This document shows positions 47,093 to 57,400 of a DNA stretch of 64,000 nucleotides, piece by piece (position 1 is the first letter of the stretch; each line of letters begins with the position of its first letter). Origin of the DNA: Phytohabitans sp036906915. Its GTDB lineage: Bacteria > Actinomycetota > Actinomycetes > Mycobacteriales > Micromonosporaceae. The stretch covers positions 1 to 64,000 of the forward strand of contig NZ_JBAKHX010000011.1 of the NCBI RefSeq assembly GCF_036906915.1, written 5' to 3'. Both the position numbers and the translations under genes were made by a program. The notes below the pieces were generated by a model that saw only the letters and a list, made by a program, of their open reading frames with translations, had not been told where the DNA came from and made no database searches.

Positions 47093-47764
47093 TCAGGCTG
47101 GTGCACCGAGCTTCTTGAGCAGCTGCTGGAACGCGGCGACCTCGTTGCGCTGGTTGTTGACCATGCCCTGCGCGAGCCGGCGCACCTCCGCGTCGTCGGT
47201 CAGCTTGAGCACCTCCTCGGCCATGTGGATGCCGCCGAGATGGTGCTTGAGCATCAGCTGGAGGAAGAGCACATCGAACGCATTGCCGGTGGCGTTGCGC
47301 AGCTGCTCGCGCTCGGCATCGGTCGCCATGCCCGGCATCAGGCCGTTCTGGAGGCCGGCGCTGCCCTCGGGCATCCAGGCCATGCGGGGACGTGAGCTGG
47401 TGGGGCCGAGCTTCCACTCCCGCAGCCACGTCTGCATCATGCCGATCTGCGCCTGCTGGGTCAGCGCGATGTCGCCGCCCAGCGTGCGCACGTCGCTGTC
47501 GCTGGCCTTCTGGTGGGCGAGCATGCCCATCTCGACGGCCTGGGCGTGGTGCGTCGACATGTCGCGAGCGAACCCGGCCTCGGCCGAGTCTTCGCCGGGC
47601 CGGGTCAACGTCGGGACGATGAGCAGCCCGGCGACGAGGCCGAGCAGCAGGCCCAGTGCGACGCCGGCCGCCAGCCAGCCGGAGGCACCGAAGCGCCGGC
47701 GGGCTGGCGGAACCGCGTCGTCGATCTCCGGCGACTCGGGTTCGGACTCCACCGAGACGCTCAT
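47093..47764 (-). CDS. DUF305 secreted/membrane protein
   Basis: 223 residues. One TM helix (about 30-52), then the DUF305 ferritin-like helices: FARDMSTHHAQAVEMGMLAH, LTQQAQIGMMQTWLREW, LMLKHHLGGIHMAEEVLKLT. The paired His-His and Met residues suggest metal, possibly copper, binding. It overlaps the upstream DUF3105 gene by one base; the two are an actinobacterial pair. Confidence 0.88.
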   Translation of the reverse strand: MSVSVESEPESPEIDDAVPPARRRFGASGWLAAGVALGLLLGLVAGLLIVPTLTRPGEDSAEAGFARDMSTHHAQAVEMGMLAHQKASDSDVRTLGGDIALTQQAQIGMMQTWLREWKLGPTSSRPRMAWMPEGSAGLQNGLMPGMATDAEREQLRNATGNAFDVLFLQLMLKHHLGGIHMAEEVLKLTDDAEVRRLAQGMVNNQRNEVAAFQQLLKKLGAPA

Positions 47765-48663
47765 CAGCCGCCCTGCTGCTGCTGGTCCTTGCCGATGTCG
47801 CGCGGCGTGGTGCCGGTGGCGGTAATGCCGCCGGAGCAGGTTGCCCCTGCCTCGATCGTGGCGTTCTGGCGCAGCGCGCTGATGAACTGGTCGATCCGGC
47901 CGTCGTCGACGCTGTCGAGCTTGAGCTGGTAGCCCCACGCCTGGAGCGAGACGTTGCTGTCCAGGTTGTCGACCGGGCTCATCAGCATGTACTCGTTGCC
48001 GCGCACCTTGCTGGCCAGCTTCTCGACCTGGTCGGCGGCCAGCCCGCTCTTGTACGCGACCCAGACCGCGCCGTGCTCCATGCTGTGCACCGCGTGCTCG
48101 TTGGCGATGGGGGCGTCGTAGACGTCACCCATGCAGTTCTGCCAGTTGTAGTTGTGGTTGCCACCGACCGGCGGCGTGAGCTTGTAGGTCAGCGGGCCCC
48201 ACGCGTGGTTGGCCTCGGTGAGCGTCTTGTCGGGATTGTCGCGGTAGTTGACGATCCCGCTGATGTCGGCGGCCTTCTTCTCCCACGGCTGGGAGCCCTT
48301 GAAGGCGGCCCAGGCGCCGTACCCGATGATGCCCGCCGCCAGCACGCCGACTGCGACGAACATCGCGATCGGGCCCCAGCTGCGCCCCTGGCTGACCTTG
48401 ACCGGCGCGATCGGCTTGCGTCCCTTACCGCCGCCGGACGCGCCGGGTTTGCCGCCGGGACGGCTCGTCGTGCCCCCGGCCTTGCCGGCCGCGGTCTTGC
48501 CCGGCGCGGCCTTGCTGGCCGACGCCTTGGTCGCCGTCGACGACGGCGACTTGCCGCCAGACGTGGTATCGGTCGAGGAGGATTTACCCGCAGGCGGCTT
48601 CTTGCCGGTGCTGACCACGGACGGACGGCGCTTGTTGTCGCCGGCCGGGGTACTGATGCTCAT
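47764..48663 (-). CDS. DUF3105 membrane protein
   Basis: 299 residues. A long basic Lys/Ser/Gly-rich cytoplasmic tail (1-95) is followed by one TM helix (GPIAMFVAVGVLAAGIIGYG) and a DUF3105 domain (VNYRDNPDKTLTEANHAW, PPVGGNHNYNWQNCMGDVYD, HAVHSMEHGAVWVAY, with conserved His). It is co-transcribed with the DUF305 gene; function unknown, possibly metal-related. Confidence 0.85.
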   Translation of the reverse strand: MSISTPAGDNKRRPSVVSTGKKPPAGKSSSTDTTSGGKSPSSTATKASASKAAPGKTAAGKAGGTTSRPGGKPGASGGGKGRKPIAPVKVSQGRSWGPIAMFVAVGVLAAGIIGYGAWAAFKGSQPWEKKAADISGIVNYRDNPDKTLTEANHAWGPLTYKLTPPVGGNHNYNWQNCMGDVYDAPIANEHAVHSMEHGAVWVAYKSGLAADQVEKLASKVRGNEYMLMSPVDNLDSNVSLQAWGYQLKLDSVDDGRIDQFISALRQNATIEAGATCSGGITATGTTPRDIGKDQQQQGG

Positions 48664-48772
48664 CGTGCCTCGTCAGGTCGGTCGGTCACAGGGGTGGCGG
48701 TTGATCGAAGTACATATCGATCGAACAGGGTCGCCGCCGAAGGACCCACTGTACCCCCGGTAACATGACTCG

Positions 48773-50416
48773 GTGACTCCCGCCAAGCTCGCAGAAGCCG
48801 TATTAGCGGCTGCCCACGCGCTCTTTTCCGAGCGCGGGCTCGACCCGATCGCGCTCCCGGGGTCGACGGCGGTAGAGCGACCCCGTAACTCCGATCACGG
48901 TGACTACGCGTCCACGCTCGCGCTCCAGCTGGCCAAGAAGGTGGGTGTGCCCCCGCGTGACCTGGCGGCCGGCCTCGCCGATCAGCTCGGCCGCACGCCG
49001 GGCATCAAGTCGGTCGAGATCGCCGGCCCCGGCTTCCTCAACATCAGGCTCGACGCGGCCGCCGCCGGGCAGCTCGCCCGCGTCGTCGTGCAGGCCGGCA
49101 AGGAGTACGGGCACAGCGAGCGGCTCGCGGGCCAGAAGATCAATCTGGAGTTCGTCTCGGCGAACCCGACCGGTCCCGTGCACATCGGCGGCGTCCGGTG
49201 GGCCGCGCTCGGCGACGCGCTCGCCCGGCTGCTGCGTGCGGTCGGCGCCGAGGTCGGCACCGAGTACTACGTGAACGACGCGGGCACGCAGATCGACCGG
49301 TTCGCGCAATCGCTGCTGGCCGCCTCGCGGGGCGAGCCGGTGCCCGCGGACGGATACGCGGGCGCTTACATCGCCGAGATCGCCGAGGGCATCACCCGCG
49401 ACCACCCGGGCGCCGACCTGGCGACGTTCCGCAGCGAGGGCGTCGAGCGGATGCTCGCCGAGATCGAGTCGTCGCTGACCGGCTTCGGCGTGCGTTTCGA
49501 CATCTACTTCCGGGAGTCCGACCTGCACCGCCGGGGCGAGCTCGACCTCGCGCTGACGCGCCTGCGCGAGCAGGGCCACGTCTTCGAGGCGGACGGCGCG
49601 ATCTGGCTGCGCACCACCGACTTCGGCGACGACAAGGACCGGGTGCTGCGCAAGTCCGACGGCGAGTGGACGTACTTCGCCGCCGACTGCGCCTACTACC
49701 TGGACAAGCGCGAGCGTGGCTTCGAGCGGGTCGTGATGATGCTGGGCGCCGACCACCACGGCTACATCGGCCGGATGCGGGCGATGGTGGCGTGCTTCGG
49801 CGACGACCCCGACGCCCATCTGGAGATCATGATCGGGCAGCTCGTCAATCTGGTGCGCGACGGCGTGCCGGTGCGGATGAGCAAGCGGGCCGGCACCGTG
49901 GTCACGCTCGACGACGTGGTCGAGGCGATCGGCGTCGACGCGGCCCGGTACGCGCTGGCCCGGTACTCCGCCGACTCGCCGATCGACATCGACGTGGAGC
50001 TGTGGACCCGGTCGACGCGCGACAACCCGGTGTACTACGTGCAGTACGTGGCCGCCCGCTCCGCCAGCGTGGCCCGCAACGCGGTCGAGGTGGGGCTGAC
50101 CCGCGGCGACGCCGACTCCTTCCGGCCCGAGCTACTCGACCACGAGAAGGAAAACGAGCTGCTCAAGGCGCTGGGCGAGTACCCGTCGGTGGTGGCCACC
50201 GCGGCCGAGCTGCGCGAGCCTCACCGGATCGCCCGGTACCTGGAAGACCTGGCGGGCAATTACCACCGGTTCTTTGACAACTGCCGCATCCTTCCCAAGG
50301 GTGACGAACCAATCGGTGATCTGCATCGGGCCAGGCTGTGGCTGAACGACGCCACGCGTACCGTGATCGCTAACGGTTTGGATCTTTTGGGCGTCTCCGC
50401 CCCCGAGAGGATGTAG
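48773..50416 (+). CDS. argS: Arginyl-tRNA synthetase
   Basis: 547 residues, normal for bacterial ArgRS. An N-terminal Add-1 domain precedes the Rossmann core with GPVHIGGVRWAAL (HIGH motif, H137) and RMSKRAGTVVTLDD (KMSKS region, M369), then the DALR anticodon-binding domain (LWLNDATRTVIANGLDLLGV). GTG start. It charges tRNA-Arg, including the four array copies if functional. First gene of an argS-lysA-hom run with gaps of 0 and -4 bases. Confidence 0.97.
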   Translation: MTPAKLAEAVLAAAHALFSERGLDPIALPGSTAVERPRNSDHGDYASTLALQLAKKVGVPPRDLAAGLADQLGRTPGIKSVEIAGPGFLNIRLDAAAAGQLARVVVQAGKEYGHSERLAGQKINLEFVSANPTGPVHIGGVRWAALGDALARLLRAVGAEVGTEYYVNDAGTQIDRFAQSLLAASRGEPVPADGYAGAYIAEIAEGITRDHPGADLATFRSEGVERMLAEIESSLTGFGVRFDIYFRESDLHRRGELDLALTRLREQGHVFEADGAIWLRTTDFGDDKDRVLRKSDGEWTYFAADCAYYLDKRERGFERVVMMLGADHHGYIGRMRAMVACFGDDPDAHLEIMIGQLVNLVRDGVPVRMSKRAGTVVTLDDVVEAIGVDAARYALARYSADSPIDIDVELWTRSTRDNPVYYVQYVAARSASVARNAVEVGLTRGDADSFRPELLDHEKENELLKALGEYPSVVATAAELREPHRIARYLEDLAGNYHRFFDNCRILPKGDEPIGDLHRARLWLNDATRTVIANGLDLLGVSAPERM

Positions 50417-51802
50417 ATGAGGGCGCACGAAGCGGGGGCGCTGCACGGCGACCTTGGCAGCCGGGGTCCCGCCTGGCTGCGTACCCCGGAAGATGTCAAC
50501 GCCCTCGTGCCGCACCTGTGGCCCACCGGCGTCGCGCGAGCCGCCGACGGCGCGATCGCCGTCGGCGACCTCAGCGTCCGCGCCATGGCAGAGGAGTTTG
50601 GTACGCCGGCGTACGTGCTCGACGAAAGCGACATGCGCGCCCGATGCCGTGACTTTCTGGCGGCGTTCGCCGGCTGCGACGTCTACTACGCGGGCAAGGC
50701 GTTCCTGTGCCGGGCGGTGGTCCGGATCATCGCCGAGGAAGGGCTGCACCTCGACGTGTGCACCGGCGGCGAGCTGGCCACGGCGCTGTCGGCGGGCATG
50801 CCGCCGGAGCGGATCGGCTTCCACGGCAACAACAAGTCCGTCGCAGAGCTCACCCGCGCGGTCGAGGCCGGGGTGGGACGGATCATCGTCGACTCGTACC
50901 AGGAGATCGACCGGCTCACCGAGATCGCCCACGCTCTGCAGAAGCGCCCCAGTGTGCTGATCCGGGTAACCGTCGGTGTCGAGGCGCACACGCACGAGTT
51001 CATCGCGACCGCGCACGAAGACCAGAAGTTCGGGTTCTCGCTGGCCGGTGGGGCAGCGGCCGAGGCAGCGCTGAAGATCATCGACGAGGGCGTGCTCGAC
51101 CTGCGCGGCCTGCACTCGCACATCGGCTCGCAGATCTTCGACACCAGCGGCTTCGAGGTGTCGGCCAAGCGGGTGCTCGGGCTCCAGGCCCAGATCCGCG
51201 AGGCGCGCGGCGTGGAGCTGCCCGAGCTCGACCTGGGCGGTGGTTTCGGCATCGCGTACACGACACAGGACGACCCGTCGCCGCCCGCCGACCTGGCAAA
51301 GCGGCTCACCAAGATCGTCGAGGGTGAGTGCGAGGCGCTGCAGCTCGCCATGCCGCGCCTGTCGATCGAGCCTGGCCGGGCGATCGTCGGGCCGGCCGTG
51401 TTCACGCTCTACGAGGTCGGCACCGTCAAGGACGTCGACGGCCTCCGCACGTACGTGAGCGTCGACGGCGGCATGAGCGACAACATCCGCACCGCGCTCT
51501 ACGACGCGTCGTACTCGGCGACCTTGGCCTCTCGCACGTCGGACGCCGGGCCGATCCTGGCCCGGGTGGTGGGAAAACATTGCGAGTCCGGCGACGTGGT
51601 TGTTAAGGATGAATTCCTGCCCGCCGACGTGCAGCCCGGAGATCTTCTTGCCGTACCCGGCACGGGAGCGTACTGCCGGAGCATGGCCAGCAACTACAAC
51701 CACGTGCCCAGGCCACCGGTGCTCGCCGTGCGTGACGGGCGGGCTCGGGTGATCGTCCGGCGGGAGACCGAGGACGATCTGCTGGCATTGGATGTGGGAT
51801 GA
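50417..51802 (+). CDS. lysA: Diaminopimelate decarboxylase
   Basis: 461 residues. PLP lysine in DVYYAGKAFLC (K94), the glycine-rich phosphate loop in LDLGGGFGIAYT, SIEPGRAIVG and the C-terminal active-site Cys segment CESGDVVVKDEFLP. It makes L-lysine from meso-DAP. ATG is directly after the argS stop, so translation is coupled. Confidence 0.96.
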   Translation: MRAHEAGALHGDLGSRGPAWLRTPEDVNALVPHLWPTGVARAADGAIAVGDLSVRAMAEEFGTPAYVLDESDMRARCRDFLAAFAGCDVYYAGKAFLCRAVVRIIAEEGLHLDVCTGGELATALSAGMPPERIGFHGNNKSVAELTRAVEAGVGRIIVDSYQEIDRLTEIAHALQKRPSVLIRVTVGVEAHTHEFIATAHEDQKFGFSLAGGAAAEAALKIIDEGVLDLRGLHSHIGSQIFDTSGFEVSAKRVLGLQAQIREARGVELPELDLGGGFGIAYTTQDDPSPPADLAKRLTKIVEGECEALQLAMPRLSIEPGRAIVGPAVFTLYEVGTVKDVDGLRTYVSVDGGMSDNIRTALYDASYSATLASRTSDAGPILARVVGKHCESGDVVVKDEFLPADVQPGDLLAVPGTGAYCRSMASNYNHVPRPPVLAVRDGRARVIVRRETEDDLLALDVG

Positions 51803-53100
51803 AACCTGTTCGCTTGGCGCTGTTGGGGTGCGGCACGGTCGGAGCCGAGGTTGTCCGGCTGTTGCACGAGCAGGCGGATGACCTGACGGCACGGATCGGC
51901 GCCCCGATCGAGATCGCCGGCATCGCCGTACGCCGGCTCGCGCGCGACCGTGGCCAGCTCCCCGTCGACCCGGCGCTGTTCACCACCGACGCGCTCGGCC
52001 TGGTCAAGCGCGACGACGTCGACGTGGTGGTCGAGGTCGTCGGCGGCATCGAGCCGGCCCGCACGTGGCTGGTCGAGGCGCTGCGCGCCGGCAAGAGCGT
52101 GGTGACCGCCAACAAGGCCCTGCTCGCCGAAGACGGCGGCACCCTGCACGACGCGGCCACCGAGGGCGGCGCCGACCTGTACTACGAGGCGGCCGTCGCC
52201 GGCGCGATCCCGCTGCTGCGCCCGCTGCGCGAGTCGCTGCACGGCGACAAGATCACACGGGTGACGGGCATCGTCAACGGCACCACGAACTACATCCTGT
52301 CGTCCATGGACGCGAGCGGCGCCAGCTTCACCGAGGCGCTGGAAGAAGCGACCGCACTCGGGTACGCCGAAGCCGACCCCACCGCCGACATCGACGGGTT
52401 CGACGCGGCGGCGAAGGCGGCGATCCTTGCGTCGCTGGCCTTCCACAGCCGCGTGGGCGCCGCCGACGTGCACCGCGAGGGCATCACCGAGGTCAGCGCC
52501 GCCGATGTGGCCAGCGCCAAGGCCATGGGCTGCACGATCAAGCTGCTGTGCATCGCGTCGCGGGTGTCCGGCCTGTCCGGCGACTCCGTCAGCGTGCGTG
52601 TGCACCCGGCGATGATCCCGCGCACCCACCCGCTGGCCAGCGTCGGCGACGCGTTCAACGCGGTATTCGTGGAGGCCGAGGCCGCGGGGCAGCTCATGTT
52701 CTACGGCCGCGGCGCGGGAGGCGCGCCGACCGCGAGCGCCGTCCTCGGCGACATCGTCGCCGTCGGGCGCAACCGCCTGGCGGGCGTACGCTCAGCGAGC
52801 GAGTCCTCGTACGCTGACCTGCCCGTCCGGCCGATGGGCGAGGTGGTGACCCGCTACCACATCAGCCTCGACGTGGCCGACCGCGCCGGTGTGCTGGCCG
52901 CCGTGGCCGGGGTGTTCGCCAAGCACGACGTCTCGATCGCCACCGTCCGCCAGTCAGGGCGGGGCGACGACGCGATACTCGTGATCGTCACCCATGGCGC
53001 TCCGGACGCCGCGCTGGCGGCGACGGTCCGCGAGCTCCAGGCGCTGGACATCGTTCGCTCGATAGCCAGCGTCCTCCGCGTAGAGGGCGCCACCACTTAG
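51799..53100 (+). CDS. hom: Homoserine dehydrogenase
   Basis: 433 residues. NAD(P)-binding LALLGCGTVGAEVVRLL (about 5-21), the catalytic region GIVNGTTNYILSSM and EEATALGYAEADPTADIDGF, and a C-terminal ACT domain (about 350-430, HISLDVADRAGVLAAVAGVF) for threonine feedback. It overlaps lysA by four bases. It feeds threonine and methionine synthesis; thrC lies convergently downstream. Confidence 0.96.
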   Translation: MKPVRLALLGCGTVGAEVVRLLHEQADDLTARIGAPIEIAGIAVRRLARDRGQLPVDPALFTTDALGLVKRDDVDVVVEVVGGIEPARTWLVEALRAGKSVVTANKALLAEDGGTLHDAATEGGADLYYEAAVAGAIPLLRPLRESLHGDKITRVTGIVNGTTNYILSSMDASGASFTEALEEATALGYAEADPTADIDGFDAAAKAAILASLAFHSRVGAADVHREGITEVSAADVASAKAMGCTIKLLCIASRVSGLSGDSVSVRVHPAMIPRTHPLASVGDAFNAVFVEAEAAGQLMFYGRGAGGAPTASAVLGDIVAVGRNRLAGVRSASESSYADLPVRPMGEVVTRYHISLDVADRAGVLAAVAGVFAKHDVSIATVRQSGRGDDAILVIVTHGAPDAALAATVRELQALDIVRSIASVLRVEGATT

Positions 53101-53154
53101 CCCCGCCAGCGCCGCTCCCACCGTGCGCGCCCGCGCACGCCGCCCTTTCCCGCC

Positions 53155-53211
53155 GATCAAGGGCAAATGCACGTGGTTCGATCTCCTTTCCGCGTGCATT
53201 TGCCCTTGATC
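53155..53211. terminator. 19-bp inverted repeat between hom and thrC
   Basis: GATCAAGGGCAAATGCACG (53155-53173) pairs perfectly with 53193-53211. A third partial copy, TTGCCCTTGATC, follows at 53220-53231. It serves as a terminator for both convergent genes. Confidence 0.75.
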
Positions 53212-53278
53212 GATGGCATTGCCCTTGATCTGTGGACGGAAGGGGCGTGGGGCGCCGCGCGGCGGGTGAGGGGCGGGG

Positions 53279-54328
53279 TCAGGCCAGGTCCAGTGACTTG
53301 GCCGCGGCCAGCACGTCGTTCTTGATGGTCGTTGGGCTGGGTGCCGTGGAGATCGCCCACTCGGGATCCTTCAGGCCGTGGCCGGTCACGGTGCAGACGA
53401 CGGTGCCGCCGGCCGGGATGCGGCCGGCTTCGGCCTGCTGGAGCAGGCCGGCCACGCTCGCCGCGCTGCCCAGCTCGACGAACACGCCGACGTCGCGGGC
53501 CAGCAGCCGGTACGCGGCCAGGATCTCGCGGTCGGTCACGGCCTCGATGAGCCCGCCGGAAGCGTCGCGCGCGTCGACGGCCTTGGTCCAGCTCGCCGGG
53601 TTGCCGATGCGAATCGCGGTGGCGATGGTCGACGGCTCGCGAACGGCCTGGCCGGTGACGATCGGGGCGGCGCCGGACGCCTGGAACCCGTACATCTTCG
53701 GCTTGCGGGTGGAGTTGCCGGCCGCGAAGTCCTCCTGGTAGCCCATCCAGTACGCGGTGATGTTGCCGGCGTTGCCGACCGGCAGGCAATGGATGTCGGG
53801 CGCGTCGCCGAGCGACTCGATGATCTCGAAGGCGGCGGTCTTCTGCCCGGCGAGGCGGTCGGGGTTGACCGAGTTGACCAGGGCGACGGGGTAGTCCAGG
53901 GAGAGCTTGGACGCCAGCGCGAGGCAGTCGTCGAAGTTGCCGCTGACCTGGAGCAGCCGGGCGCCGTGTACGAGCGCCTGGGCCAGCTTGCCCAGCGCGA
54001 TCTTGCCCTGGGGTACGAGCACGGCGCAGGTCAGCCCGGCGCGGGCCGCGTACGCCGCCGCGGACGCGGACGTGTTGCCGGTCGACGCGCAGATGATCGC
54101 CTTGGCGCCGCTCTCGACCGCCTTGGAGACGGCGACGGTCATGCCGCGGTCTTTGAAGGATCCGGTCGGGTTGGCGCCTTCGACCTTGAGGTAGACGTCC
54201 GCGCCCACCCGGGAGGAGAGCGACGGTGCCGGTACGAGCGGCGTGTTGCCCTCGTGGAGCGTGATCACCGGAGTGGCGTCGGTAACCGGCAGCCGGTCAC
54301 GGTACGCCTCGATCAAACCGCGCCACAT
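53279..54328 (-). CDS. thrC: Threonine synthase
   Basis: 349 residues. PLP lysine in NPTGSFKDRGM (K59), the phosphate-binding loop GNAGNITAYWMGY and the ending VVCTVTGHGLKDPEWAI fit short-form ThrC. It converts O-phosphohomoserine to threonine. ATG is preceded by GGAG. Convergent with hom. Confidence 0.95.
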   Translation of the reverse strand: MWRGLIEAYRDRLPVTDATPVITLHEGNTPLVPAPSLSSRVGADVYLKVEGANPTGSFKDRGMTVAVSKAVESGAKAIICASTGNTSASAAAYAARAGLTCAVLVPQGKIALGKLAQALVHGARLLQVSGNFDDCLALASKLSLDYPVALVNSVNPDRLAGQKTAAFEIIESLGDAPDIHCLPVGNAGNITAYWMGYQEDFAAGNSTRKPKMYGFQASGAAPIVTGQAVREPSTIATAIRIGNPASWTKAVDARDASGGLIEAVTDREILAAYRLLARDVGVFVELGSAASVAGLLQQAEAGRIPAGGTVVCTVTGHGLKDPEWAISTAPSPTTIKNDVLAAAKSLDLA

Positions 54329-54493
54329 GGTGCTCTCCTGTCTAGCGGTGTTCGTGCCGTGTCAAGGATGCCGCACTACCTGGCAGGACATTCGAAAGGG
54401 GTCGGATGCACTACACCAAGCCGCCGGTTCGGTAGATAGGGTTGGTCGCCGCATATCCCATGCGCCTCAATTTTCTCAGGAGTGAGCTACCCC

Positions 54494-57400
54494 ATGCCGT
54501 CGCTCGCCAGACTCAGCCTCGCCAACCGCAGTCTGGTCGCCCTGATCGCGGTGGTGGTCACCGCGTTCGGCGCCTTCGCCATTCCGTCGCTAAAGCAGCA
54601 GCTCCTGCCGTCGTTGGAATTTCCCGCGGCGTTCATCGTGGCCACCTATCCGGGCGCCGCGCCCGAGATCATCGAGGAACGGGTCACCGAGCCGATCGAG
54701 AATGGCGTCCAGGGCATCGCGGGTGTCGACAAGGTGACTTCGACGTCCCGAATGGGTTCGGCGACGGTACAGGTGGCTTTCGAATTCGGCACCGATGTCG
54801 ATGATGCGGTCGTGAAGCTGCAAGGCGCGCTCGGCCGGCTCGGCGTGCAGCTGCCGGCGGGCGTGGAGCCGCAGGTGTTCGCGGGCGGCACCGACGACCT
54901 GCCGGCGGTGGTGCTGGCGGCCAGTGGCGGGGCCGACGAGCGCGCGCTGGCCGGCACGCTCAACCAGACGGTGATCCCGGAGCTGTCGGACATCGACGGC
55001 GTTCGCACGGTCGAGGTGACCGGCGGTCGTGACGAGGTCGTGCTGATCACACCGGATCCGGCGAAGCTGAACGCGTCCCGCGTCGACGCGCGGGCGATCG
55101 GCACCGCGCTCCAGGCCAACGGCGTCGCCGTGCCGGCCGGCGGCCTGACCCAGGACGACCAGACCCGCACGGTACAGGTGGGTACGCCGATCGGGTCGGT
55201 CGACGACCTGCGTGCGCTGTGGGTCACGGGTGCGACCGGCGTCAACGTCCGGCTGGGTGACGTGGCGACGGTGACGCAGCAGCTTGCCGAGCCGACCGGG
55301 TTCACGCGCACCAACGGCAACGACAGCCTGGGCATCGAGATCGTGGCGGCGCCGGGCGGCAACGCGGTGGAGATCTCGCACGAGATCCGCGACCGGCTCG
55401 ACGCGCTGAAGGCCGCCTCGGGCACCGAGCTGGCGGTGGTCTTCGACCAGGCGCCGTTCGTGGAGAAGTCGATCGACAGCCTCACCACGGAGGGGCTGCT
55501 CGGTCTGCTCATGGCCGTACTGGTGATTCTGGTCTTCCTGCTGTCGGTGCGGTCGACGCTGGTGACGGCGGTGTCGATCCCGCTGTCGGTGCTGGTGGCG
55601 TTGATCGCCCTGTGGGTCGGTGACTACTCACTCAACCTGCTGACGCTTGGCGCGCTGACGATCGCGGTGGGCCGGGTCGTCGACGACTCGATCGTCGTAT
55701 TGGAAAACATCAAACGCCATCTGGAGTACGGGGAGGAGAAGCGGAAGGCGATCCTTTCCGGCGTTCGGGAGGTCTCTGGCGCGGTGACCGCCTCGACGCT
55801 GACGACTGTCGCGGTGTTCGCGCCGATCGCACTGGTGGGCGGGTTCGTCGGGCAGCTCTTCCGGCCGTTCGCGGTGACCGTGACGGTCGCGCTGCTCGCC
55901 TCGCTGCTGGTGTCGCTGACCGTGATCCCGGTGCTGGCGTACTGGTTCCTGCGCCCCGCGACCGGCGAGGGCGGCCCGGAGGCGGTCCGCCGGGCGGCCG
56001 AGGAGCGCGAGAAGACCACCTACCTCCAGCTCGCGTACCTGCCGGTGATCGGCTTCGCGCTCCGCCGGCGCTGGCTGACGGTGGGCATCGGCCTGGCGGT
56101 GCTGCTGGGCACGTTCGGGCTGTACTCGCAGGTGGAGCGGAACTTCCTGGACGACTCGGGCCAGGACACCTTCACGATCACGCAAGAGCTGCCTGCCGGC
56201 ACCAGCCTCGCGGCCACCGACGCCGCGGCGCGCAAGGTCGAGGCGGTGCTCGCGGGTCGCGACGACATCGAGTCGTACCAGGTCACGGCCGGCGGCAGCG
56301 GGCTGCCCTGGCAGGGCGGCGGGGTGACCACCGCGAGCTTCTCGGTGACTGTGAAGGGAGACGCCGACGCCGCCGAGACCAAGGAGGCGCTGCGCTCCGA
56401 TCTGGACGACATCAACGACGCCGGCGAGATCGCCGTCGGGTCGTCGGGCCAGAACACGGACCGCATCGAGGTCGCGGTCCGGGCCGCGGACGCGAGCACC
56501 CTCGCGACAGCGACCGAGATGGTACGCCAGGCGCTGACGCAGACCTCCGGTGTGGACCAGGTCAGCACGAACCTCGCCGACGACGTACCGCGCGTCGACG
56601 TGGTCGTCGACCGCACGGCGGCTGCCGAACGCGGGCTCACGGAGGCGGCGGTCGGCGCGCTGGTGTCGCAGGCGTTCCGGGGTGACCCGGTGGGCCGCGT
56701 GACGGTGGCCGGCGCACAGCAGGACGTGGTGGTGCGCTTCGGCGACGCCCCCGCCACCGTCGACGAGTTGCGGGCGATGCCGATCGCGGGCGCGAAGCTC
56801 GACGACATCGCCGACGTGACCGAGGTGTCGGGCCCGGTCGAGGTGACCCGGATCGACGGCGTGCGGGCGGCGACCGCGTACGGCACGGCAACCAGCACCG
56901 ACCTGGCCGCGGTCACCGACGCCCTCGCCAAGCGGCTGGACGGGCTCAACCTGCCCACCGGCGCCAGCTACGAGATCGGCGGAGCGAGCGCAGACCAGGA
57001 GGAGGCCTTCGCCGACCTGGGGCTCGCCGTCCTGGCCGCGATCGCCATCGTCTTTGTGATCATGGTGGCGGCGTTCCGGAGTCTCGTGCAGCCGTTGATC
57101 CTGCTGGTGTCGGTGCCGTTCGCCGCGACCGGCGCGATCGGCCTGCTGATGCTGACCGGCACCCCGATGGGCGTGCCCGCCCTGATCGGCGTGCTGATGC
57201 TGGTCGGCATCGTGGTGACCAACGCGATTGTGCTGATGGATCTGATCAACCGGTACCGGGCGCAGGGCATGAGCGTGCGGGACTCGGTGGTCGAGGGTGC
57301 CCGGCGCCGGCTGCGGCCGATCCTGATGACCGCGATCGCGACGATCTTCGCGCTGCTGCCGATGGCGTTCGGGCTGACCGGCGAGGGCGGGTTCATCTCG

